A DNA stretch of 18,311 nucleotides, from NCBI GenBank assembly GCA_045106175.1, contig JBGCEF010000072.1, positions 1 through 18,311 of the forward strand, in the 5' to 3' direction. Both the position numbers and the translations under genes were made by a program. This stretch comes from TMED27 sp045106175. GTDB taxonomy: Bacteria > Pseudomonadota > Alphaproteobacteria > Micavibrionales > Micavibrionaceae. The notes under the pieces are model-generated. The model was not told the origin of the DNA, did not search any database, and saw only the letters and a program-made list of their open reading frames with translations. This document shows positions 1 through 6,111 of the stretch, one piece after another; the first letter of the stretch is position 1, and every line of letters starts with the position of its first letter.

Positions 1-282
1 GCACTGCCATTAAATCAACCAATCCTAAGGTATAGATAATTAATTTTACCAAGTCGTCGCTCTGAGCACCTTGCCAGCGCACACCTATAAAACACGCAGA
101 GAATTCTCAAAACAGCCTCTTTCTTACCCATTTTCTCTAGTGGTCATTTTGCCTCGTATTCAAAGTGATCTATTTATGAACAAATCATTTTTAAATGCTG
201 CAACGAATACTTTCACCACATCACGACCACAGTGTAAAAATTATTTACTAATTGAATATTTATATCACACTTAGGAATATAT
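1..282. other. Left-edge stretch without a supported gene
   Basis: No convincing gene is visible here. Forward frames close early at the left edge (stops near 35 and 39), so at most a dozen C-terminal codons of an upstream gene could be present. A TTG-initiated 67-codon frame at 71-274 has no ribosome binding site, no recognisable domain and a composition like noncoding DNA. On the minus strand only a three-codon beginning at 10-8 could exist before the edge. The last part, with AGGA at 273-276, serves the gene that starts at 283. Confidence 0.5.
273..276 (+). promoter_or_regulatory. Shine-Dalgarno for the small membrane protein
   Basis: AGGA lies six bases before the ATG at 283, in an otherwise AT-only context. 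It supports both the reality of that gene and the choice of its start. Confidence 0.5.
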
Positions 283-816
283 ATGTTTACTGACTTGATT
301 GATGATAAAGAAAAAATAAAGAAGGTGATTTTTGATGTCTTTTACACGACCTTCTTTTTGCTTGCCATAGTGCTTTTTAATACAGGCAGTTTAAGCAATG
401 GATCCTTTATATGCATATTGCTTGTGCAGCTAGCATTATTTTTAATTTATTTTTTCAAGCTTATCTTCAAACTTATTTTTAAAGTGAATTTGAAGTTAGA
501 ATCCGCACATAGTAAGGGTATTTATTATAAGAACTGGTTCTTAAACATCTTTTATTTATCGTTCGCTATGCTTGTTTTTATATTTATAGTATCCGGCTTT
601 TTGGGCAATGCAGACTTATGGATGGCTTTTCTTTTAGCTTTTTCATGCATTTGCGCCGTAGCATACAAAAATTCAGCTAATTACTTGATTGTTAGACCTA
701 CGATAGGGCTTAGAAAGGAATATATCTTAGCATTTATAACTTTCTTAATGTCTGGTTGCCTTGGTGTCTTATCAAGCTGTTATTTTATTTTTGCATTTTC
801 GTTACCAGCCTTGTGA
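283..816 (+). CDS. Small multi-pass membrane protein, function unknown
   Basis: This encodes 177 residues that I cannot assign to a family. The ATG has a well-placed AGGA six bases upstream. The protein is dominated by hydrophobic segments, at roughly residues 18-37, 41-66, 89-110, 112-130 and 147-175, so it is probably an inner-membrane protein with four or five helices. Short charged stretches (DDKEKIKK near residue 8; KLESAHSK near residue 71) would be the loops. I see no catalytic motif. The codons are visibly richer in TTT, TTA and ATT than those of the downstream genes, which is compatible with separate ancestry. It is separated from the next gene by 326 bases and is not obviously co-transcribed with it. 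It could be a cargo gene or a small stress or phage-related membrane protein; nothing visible decides this. Confidence 0.65.
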   Translation: MFTDLIDDKEKIKKVIFDVFYTTFFLLAIVLFNTGSLSNGSFICILLVQLALFLIYFFKLIFKLIFKVNLKLESAHSKGIYYKNWFLNIFYLSFAMLVFIFIVSGFLGNADLWMAFLLAFSCICAVAYKNSANYLIVRPTIGLRKEYILAFITFLMSGCLGVLSSCYFIFAFSLPAL

Positions 817-1030
817 TGTTTCGATCATTCGAATGCGCTATTAGGCATTTCAAAACACAACTCACTTTTCCTATTCCGAAGAGTCGCAGAACGTAACACT
901 TTCACCATAACAATCGATACTTTACCCTCTATTTTCTTGCCCGTTAGGTCACTCGACAACTCTGTTTAGCAGAAACTTTTAAACTCAATAGTGACGAGTT
1001 TTTGAGGGCCATTAGCGTTTTTTAACATCT

Positions 1031-1067
1031 ACCTTAAAATTGACATTCATCAGCAAAAACCTTAAAA
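1031..1067 (+). repeat. Direct repeat ACCTTAAAA flanking the -35 box
   Basis: ACCTTAAAA occurs exactly at 1031-1039 and again at 1059-1067, start-to-start distance 28 bases. The copies bracket the TTGACA hexamer, and the second overlaps the proposed -10. That arrangement would suit an operator, but two 9-mers in AT-rich DNA are weak evidence. Confidence 0.3.
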
Positions 1068-1068
1068 C
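1040..1068 (+). promoter_or_regulatory. Candidate sigma70-type promoter of the peroxidase gene
   Basis: A perfect -35 hexamer TTGACA (1040-1045) is followed after 17 bases by TAAAAC (1063-1068), which matches four of six positions of the -10 consensus. Transcription would start about 65 bases before the ATG at 1143. The -10 is imperfect and the region is AT-rich, so chance resemblance is possible. An alternative, TTGATT (1083-1088) with TATATA (1107-1112), is also present. Confidence 0.4.
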
Positions 1069-1086
1069 AAGATAGAAACATATTGA

Positions 1087-1108
1087 TTATTATGGAAATT
1101 TATGCATA
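1087..1108 (+). promoter_or_regulatory. Leader motif TTATTATGGAA..TGCATA, copy 1
   Basis: TTATTATGGAA (1087-1097), then five bases, then TGCATA (1103-1108), 45 bases or less before the peroxidase start codon. The same two blocks, in the same order with seven bases between, precede the next gene at 3686-3709. The role is unknown; a shared regulator site or a shared promoter element is inferred. Confidence 0.3.
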
Positions 1109-1142
1109 TATATGTTATCCAATTATAACTGAGCAGTAAGCA

Positions 1143-3479
1143 ATGATTGTACAAGACGAATCCATTGAACAAAAAGTAGATGAACAGCCTCTGGAAGCCG
1201 AGCCTGTTGAGGCACCGATTCAGCATGATTTAGAAACCTCACAAGAAGCTCCTGCGGATCAAACGATAGAAGCAGCCGAAGACACAAGCATTGCCAAAGA
1301 GCTCAATGTGATAGAGCCAGCAGCAGGAAATGACACACCCTCACAAACACCAACTATCTCTGAAGGCCGTATCCAAGATGCACAAGCTTTCATGTTTAAT
1401 GCAGCGCCTTTGATGGAAGGCAGAGCAATACTTCATAGCGAGAACTTATTTGGCACAGAAATAAATCCAAATGATGTCCTAGATTTAGCAGATCATGACA
1501 ATGACGTCATGAAAATGCTTTTACATGCTCAAGACAGCGCATCTAGCATAACCGCTGCGACGACAACGCAAAGAGACTATGAATTCCGAGATATTACAGG
1601 CACGAATAATAATATTGATAATCCTAATTGGGGCTCTAGCAACAATAGCTTCCTCTCAATAGCAGGCTTAAAATACGGTGATGGAATTTCAACACCTAAT
1701 GATATTGAACGCCCTAATGCTCGCGATATATCAAATACTATCTTTGCCCAAAGCACGGATATTTTTAGCAGTTCCGAAATTTCAAACTTCCTTTGGGTAT
1801 GGGGACAATTTGTCGATCATGATATCACGCTAACGCGTGAAGGAGACAGCGAAGCTTACAACATTTCAATTCCTCAAGGGGACGTACATTTCGACCCTTT
1901 TGGCACAGGACAAGCTGAAATCCACTTCAAACGTTCCGCCGCTGCAGACGGAACAGGTGAAAATACACCACGTGAACATGTTAATAACATCACGTCGTTT
2001 ATAGATGCTTCAAATGTCTATGGCTCGGATGAAGATAGTCAGCTGGCTCTCCGTGCAGAAGGCGGCAAAATGCTCACAAGCGGAGATGATCTTCTTCCGC
2101 TTATTCAAGGCGACCATGGTTCAGAGTTCCTTGCTGGTGATGTTAGAGCTAATGAAAATATCGGCTTAACATCTATGCACACTATCTTTGTGCGAGAACA
2201 TAACCGCCTTGTCGATCTACTCAGCGAACAAACACCCGAGATGACTGATGAACAACTTTATCAGACAGCAAAAATGATTGTCGAAGGAGAAATGCAAAAA
2301 ATCACATTCGATGAATTTTTAACTAAACTGCTTGGTGAAGACGCTATCACTGACTATGAAATGTACGATTCAACAATAGACCCAACTATGGCCACTGAAT
2401 TTTCGACGGCCGCATTCCGCGTTGGTCATACGATGCTCTCTAGCGATATCTTTCGCATGACAGAAAATGGTAATGAATCAGAATTTGGACACTTAACACT
2501 TCGCGACGCCTTTTTCCGCCCTGATATCATCATGACACAAGGTGGTATAGATGAAGCGCTTCGCGGTCTTGCCTCCAGTGGCTCACAAGAAATTGATTCT
2601 CACGTGATTGATGACGTTCGCAATTTCCTCTTCGGCCCTCCTGGCGCAGGCGGTTTCGATCTCGTCAGCCTAAATATACAACGTGGTCGTGACCATGGCA
2701 TTGCTGACTTCAACACAGTTCGCGAAGCTTATGGCTTAGATCCAATAAAAAATTTCTTTGCCCTTACAAATGATGTCGATTTAGCGCAGCGCCTTACTAA
2801 CCTTTACGGCGATATATCAAACCTCGATCTTTGGGTTGGTGGTCTTATTGAAGCACCTTTTCAAGATGGTTTGGTTGGTGAAACATTCCACATTATGATC
2901 CTTGAGCAATTTACTCGTCTTCGCGATGGCGATCGTTTTTGGTATGAAAACCGTCTTGAAGATGACCTTTTAGATATCGTTGAAAATTCATCCTTAAGCG
3001 ACATTATAGCCCGCAACAGTGATATTGATTATTTACAAAACGATATCTTTCAACACTTAAACCGTATTGGCGGAGACGACCAAGATAACACGATCAATGG
3101 AACAAACTCCTCTGACTTACTGATAGGGTTTGATGGAAATGATATCCTTAATGGCGGCGAAGGTGCAGACGAGCTTTATGGCGGAAACGGAGCAGATATA
3201 TTTGTATTTTCGAAGAGCAGTTCAGCTTCAGATAAATACCACCATATTGGTGACTTCAATGGATTAGAAGGCGACAGAATTAATCTAACCGACATACTCT
3301 ATGACTATGATGCTAATACAGATTTATTATCTGACTTTATCCAAGTAGAGCTTGTAAACGATGGCACAATGTTAAAAACAACCAATCACGACACACAAAC
3401 ATCTACCAACATTGTATTCTTAGAAAACGTTCAGAATTTTGATCTGAACTGGGTAGAAGCAATAACAGGCACAGTCTAG
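1143..3479 (+). CDS. Animal-type haem peroxidase with C-terminal RTX repeats, probably secreted
   Basis: A 778-residue member of the animal haem peroxidase family. Read against myeloperoxidase, the catalytic set is complete: the distal motif GQFVDHD at 221-227 (Gln222, haem-linking Asp225, distal His226), the calcium loop TSFIDAS at 284-290, the catalytic Arg335 and haem-linking Glu338 in RANEN, the proximal His429 in VGHT, and Asn511 in SLNIQRGRDHG. The position of myeloperoxidase's Met243 is Asn339, so no sulfonium haem link is expected. Residues 1-140 are an acidic, Gln/Glu-rich leader without a Sec signal; it contains IEPAAG at 57-62, shared with the next protein. Residues about 655-690 hold a few glycine/Asp RTX repeats (GNDILNGGEGADELYGG). 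Export by a type I-like route is inferred. Related bacterial peroxidases have been linked to Mn(II) oxidation or antagonism, but those Mn oxidases are much larger; the substrate here is unknown. The ribosome binding site is weak. Confidence 0.93.
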   Translation: MIVQDESIEQKVDEQPLEAEPVEAPIQHDLETSQEAPADQTIEAAEDTSIAKELNVIEPAAGNDTPSQTPTISEGRIQDAQAFMFNAAPLMEGRAILHSENLFGTEINPNDVLDLADHDNDVMKMLLHAQDSASSITAATTTQRDYEFRDITGTNNNIDNPNWGSSNNSFLSIAGLKYGDGISTPNDIERPNARDISNTIFAQSTDIFSSSEISNFLWVWGQFVDHDITLTREGDSEAYNISIPQGDVHFDPFGTGQAEIHFKRSAAADGTGENTPREHVNNITSFIDASNVYGSDEDSQLALRAEGGKMLTSGDDLLPLIQGDHGSEFLAGDVRANENIGLTSMHTIFVREHNRLVDLLSEQTPEMTDEQLYQTAKMIVEGEMQKITFDEFLTKLLGEDAITDYEMYDSTIDPTMATEFSTAAFRVGHTMLSSDIFRMTENGNESEFGHLTLRDAFFRPDIIMTQGGIDEALRGLASSGSQEIDSHVIDDVRNFLFGPPGAGGFDLVSLNIQRGRDHGIADFNTVREAYGLDPIKNFFALTNDVDLAQRLTNLYGDISNLDLWVGGLIEAPFQDGLVGETFHIMILEQFTRLRDGDRFWYENRLEDDLLDIVENSSLSDIIARNSDIDYLQNDIFQHLNRIGGDDQDNTINGTNSSDLLIGFDGNDILNGGEGADELYGGNGADIFVFSKSSSASDKYHHIGDFNGLEGDRINLTDILYDYDANTDLLSDFIQVELVNDGTMLKTTNHDTQTSTNIVFLENVQNFDLNWVEAITGTV
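1311..1328 (+). other. Shared N-terminal motif IEPAAG in the peroxidase
   Basis: Codes for IEPAAG, residues 57-62, after a polar leader. The same six residues occur at 54-59 of the next protein, although four of the six codons differ synonymously. The conservation is therefore at protein level, which suggests a functional leader or sorting motif. Confidence 0.55.
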
Positions 3480-3582
3480 GAATACTTACAGTAACTACCA
3501 TTAATTATTGTTTCTAGAAAAGCAGAGAATAAATTTTCACTGTAAAATATGCCCTACTGCATAATTTTCCTCATAAAATATC

Positions 3583-3637
3583 ATGATTTTTAGTTTTTTG
3601 CCAAAACCTCAAACACCACCCAAAAAACAAAAATCAT
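3583..3637. repeat. Long AT-rich inverted repeat between the two RTX-type genes
   Basis: The arm ATGATTTTTAGTTTTTTG (3583-3600) pairs with CAAAAAACAAAAATCAT (3621-3637): 17 base pairs with one bulged A, around a 20-base loop that is almost G-free. A second near-palindrome centred on TCATGA (3576-3591, one mismatch) overlaps the left arm, so the two structures exclude each other in RNA. There is no U-run after the stem, so this is not a standard intrinsic terminator. It lies in the 271-base gap (3480-3750) that otherwise holds only the leader motif and the ribosome binding site of the next gene. Confidence 0.5.
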
Positions 3638-3685
3638 TACTTTTCAATACGTTACAATAAATCAATTTGATACAATTTTATTAAA

Positions 3686-3709
3686 TTATTATGGAATATA
3701 AATTGCATA
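3686..3709 (+). promoter_or_regulatory. Leader motif TTATTATGGAA..TGCATA, copy 2
   Basis: TTATTATGGAA (3686-3696), seven bases, then TGCATA (3704-3709), about 41-65 bases before the GTG start at 3751. It matches the blocks before the peroxidase gene. TATAAA at 3697-3702 within it could be a -10 element, but no good -35 is correctly spaced; TTGATA at 3667-3672 is slightly too far. Confidence 0.3.
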
Positions 3710-3735
3710 CTCCTACTTAGATTATTTTACTGGGT

Positions 3736-3742
3736 AAGGGAG
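3736..3742 (+). promoter_or_regulatory. Strong Shine-Dalgarno that decides a GTG start
   Basis: AAGGGAG lies eight bases before GTG at 3751. This near-consensus site is what makes the non-ATG start believable; no ATG codon in this frame is nearby. Confidence 0.7.
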
Positions 3743-3750
3743 AACATACC

Positions 3751-5934
3751 GTGACAACACAAGCAAAAAACAATCAAGAACAAACAAAAGATCAAGCTGA
3801 AGAGAAGATAGTCAGTCAAAATTTGCCTCAAGGCACAGAAAATGAAACTCAAAATGATGACATAACACAAAGCGCCATAGCTGAAGACGTTATCAATGTT
3901 ATAAAACAAATAGAACCTGCAGCTGGCGAAGAGAATACAGGAACCAGCGATGCAGTTTCACAAATTGCTCTAAATTCAAATAACTTCAAACCACAATCAC
4001 AATCCTCACAATCTCTAGGACTTACAAAAGCAACAGGCATTTTAGAGGAAACAGAGCTAGAATACGCCAATGTGATCGGTTCAACGCTCAATTCATCTGA
4101 AAACACTGTATTCCAAAGACTAATAAGCACTGAAGAGCAAACCACAAATATAGATACTCCTTTAAATTTTAACACACCACCTGTAACTCTAACTTTGCCT
4201 GAAGCCATGATAAAGCTTAGCAACGCAACAACAAATCAAAAATATATTAACGACGCTGACCACTACCAAATTAAAGTACAAGACATCGGCAAAAACTACG
4301 CACTTTTTGGTAATGAAATGGATATCCAAAATGTATCAGATACATCTTTAGTACGATATAAATTTAATACAGATGATAATTTCCGTGCAGTTTTAAAATC
4401 TGATTGGAACAGCGTCAAAAATATTGAAATTGAATCCACAGACCTTGATACAGTCTTTGTAAAAAACTTTGTCCAAGCAGATATAAATCTAAATGGCGAC
4501 TCCGATAAAACCATAAAAATTATTGATGCAAAACGTGGTTTCATTGAAACAGATAACGGTAACGACACAATCAACGTAAAAGCAATGACTAACGGCGGCG
4601 GATGGTCAAATACATTCGAAATCAATAGCGGCGCTGGCAATGACAAAATCACACTAAGAGGCGATGCGGGACACACAATCGCAAATATTGACGCAGGTAC
4701 AGGCAACGACATTGTAAAAATGCACGGCAACTACGAGCACGCAGATATAGACTTAGGCGCAGGCGATGACATTTTCAAAAACGGAAAACATGCAGACACC
4801 GTTTTTGGCGGTGAAGGAAACGATATTATAAAAGGCGGCGCTGGTCATGATGTTTTATATGGCGGGAATACAATTTTACCAAACCCCTCATTAATGGCCA
4901 CACAACTTGATTTTGAATTCGTCAAAAGCCAAGCTGGATATAAAAATACAGTCGGCTTTTACGAAGTAGCCGCAGATGGTTCAATCGAAAACACTCAAAT
5001 TGTTTTTGAAAATCTAAAAGCACTTAATGCTGGCGATGAAAAAAGCTTTGAAGTTGACACTCAGACAACAGTCAAAACATTTATCGTGGCTAATGGATAT
5101 AATCAGAACGGCCGCTGGCAAGATTTTGATTTTGAAAACGGCACGTTTTCTTTCGTCTATAATAACAATCAGCCAGACCAAAGAACAGCTAACGTAAATG
5201 ATGATGCGAATGCCATTAACTTAATCTATACAGATGCTGACCAAACAATAAAAGTCAAAGGACATGTATTTCACGACATTGAAGACCTCAACAAAGATGC
5301 ACAAGATCATTCAATTGAAAGCATCAATGGCAATCAAACCGAACACGCATACGAAGACCTCTACAATCTAGGTGATCGCGATTACTCAGATGCTGTTTTC
5401 AACCTAACGCAGAGCCCTGTTTACCAAATCGCCTATGAAAACAAAGGTGACGACAATGACATCCTTCGCGGCGGCAGCGATAATGACGTAATTATTGGTG
5501 GTTATGGTGACGACATCATAAAAGGTGGCAGTGATACAGACATTGCCGTTTTTATGGGTAGCATGAGTGAATATTCCATCACTAAAACTGGTGGAAAATA
5601 TATCATAGAAGATAGCGTAGAAAATCGTGATGGCATTGATACACTCTCAGGAATAGAAGGATTGTTATTTGGCATACAAGATCTGTATCTCGATACATTA
5701 AGTAATTGGACCGAAGAACAAGTGCTTGAGACATTTGACGTTCAAAGCACCGAAGATTTGGATTTATCTGACCTAGTGGAAGGGTATACACAGATACAAG
5801 ATGCCATTGATAATTTTGTAGAAAATGCGTCAACAAGCACAACTGAAACAGTATCTGTACAAAGCAATGTAACAGCCTTAGCCATCACAACCATACAAGA
5901 CGCCCTATCCCAAAGCATAACGGACATTTTATAA
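3751..5934 (+). CDS. RTX-repeat protein with DUF4114 domain, probably secreted
   Basis: A 727-residue acidic protein with a GTG start supported by a strong ribosome binding site. No Sec signal is visible. Residues 1-60 are polar and contain IEPAAG (54-59), as in the peroxidase. Residues about 240-372 are a beta-roll-like stretch ending in RTX nonapeptides (GAGNDKI, GTGNDIV, GAGDDIF, GGEGNDIIKGGAGHDVLYGG), expected to bind Ca2+ outside the cell. Residues about 385-550 resemble DUF4114 (AGYKNTVGFYEV at the start, an F-x-D segment near the end). A second RTX block follows (565-600), then the common tail GKYIIEDSVENRDGIDTLSGIEGLLF. The last 70 residues (DLDLSDLVEGYTQIQDAIDNF) resemble the terminal region of type I-secreted RTX proteins. 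It is probably a structural or matrix protein; no enzyme motif is seen. It follows the peroxidase by 271 bases with its own signals. Confidence 0.88.
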   Translation: MTTQAKNNQEQTKDQAEEKIVSQNLPQGTENETQNDDITQSAIAEDVINVIKQIEPAAGEENTGTSDAVSQIALNSNNFKPQSQSSQSLGLTKATGILEETELEYANVIGSTLNSSENTVFQRLISTEEQTTNIDTPLNFNTPPVTLTLPEAMIKLSNATTNQKYINDADHYQIKVQDIGKNYALFGNEMDIQNVSDTSLVRYKFNTDDNFRAVLKSDWNSVKNIEIESTDLDTVFVKNFVQADINLNGDSDKTIKIIDAKRGFIETDNGNDTINVKAMTNGGGWSNTFEINSGAGNDKITLRGDAGHTIANIDAGTGNDIVKMHGNYEHADIDLGAGDDIFKNGKHADTVFGGEGNDIIKGGAGHDVLYGGNTILPNPSLMATQLDFEFVKSQAGYKNTVGFYEVAADGSIENTQIVFENLKALNAGDEKSFEVDTQTTVKTFIVANGYNQNGRWQDFDFENGTFSFVYNNNQPDQRTANVNDDANAINLIYTDADQTIKVKGHVFHDIEDLNKDAQDHSIESINGNQTEHAYEDLYNLGDRDYSDAVFNLTQSPVYQIAYENKGDDNDILRGGSDNDVIIGGYGDDIIKGGSDTDIAVFMGSMSEYSITKTGGKYIIEDSVENRDGIDTLSGIEGLLFGIQDLYLDTLSNWTEEQVLETFDVQSTEDLDLSDLVEGYTQIQDAIDNFVENASTSTTETVSVQSNVTALAITTIQDALSQSITDIL
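3910..3927 (+). other. Shared N-terminal motif IEPAAG in the DUF4114 protein
   Basis: Codes for IEPAAG, residues 54-59, in the same position relative to the N-terminus as in the peroxidase (57-62). Outside this motif the two leaders are similar only in being polar and Gln/Glu-rich. Confidence 0.55.
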
Positions 5935-6052
5935 ACCCTAACAACACAGATAATAAAAACGACCATGTCTTTGTATCCATTAAAAATAATATACGTACAA
6001 AACTTATCGTATCTTATTAGAACAACAGACTAAGCGCGGCCTTAAAGAATGC

Positions 6053-6081
6053 ATGAAACTTTTTTTATATTCTGATATAAT
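6053..6081 (+). promoter_or_regulatory. Extended -10 promoter of the giant-protein operon
   Basis: A perfect TATAAT (6076-6081) is preceded by TGA at 6073-6075, making an extended -10 element. ATGAAA (6053-6058) is 17 bases upstream and matches four of six -35 positions. Transcription would start near 6088, about 25 bases before the ATG at 6112. AGGA at 6104-6107 serves as ribosome binding site, four bases from the ATG. The rest of the 177-base gap shows nothing else clear, so the operon probably has its own promoter. Confidence 0.55.
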
Positions 6082-6111
6082 TTTTAAAATTTATTATTCT
6101 TTCAGGATGCT

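Larger units (their letters stand above)
817..1142. other. 326-base intergenic region upstream of the peroxidase gene
   Basis: This gap holds no supportable gene. Directly after the preceding stop is a short inverted repeat (TTCGA/TCGAA, 820-833). A weak 6-bp stem (AAACTC/GAGTTT, 981-1001) is followed by only a few T, so it is a poor terminator. The right half carries the likely promoter of the peroxidase gene: TTGACA at 1040, a direct repeat around it, and an AT-rich leader with the motif shared with the next gene. Confidence 0.45.

Noticed and set aside
71..274. 67-codon + strand frame starting with TTG
   Set aside because: No ribosome binding site, no domain, rare start codon, and composition like the surrounding noncoding DNA.
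981..1003. Possible intrinsic terminator (AAACTC/GAGTTT plus T-run)
   Set aside because: The stem is only six pairs with two G-C pairs and a nine-base loop, and it lies 165 bases after the nearest stop codon.
3486..3545. Inverted repeat TTACAGT/ACTGTAA after the peroxidase stop
   Set aside because: Seven-base arms separated by 46 bases in AT-rich DNA are expected by chance and show no terminator features.
4296..4730. 144-codon minus-strand frame opposite the DUF4114 gene
   Set aside because: Antisense shadow of the RTX region; its hydrophobic look comes from the complement of Asp/Asn/Lys-rich codons.
4620..4870. Tandem DNA repeat or CRISPR-like array in the RTX region
   Set aside because: The periodicity is that of glycine/Asp nonapeptide codons in a reading frame; repeat units are not identical and there are no spacers.
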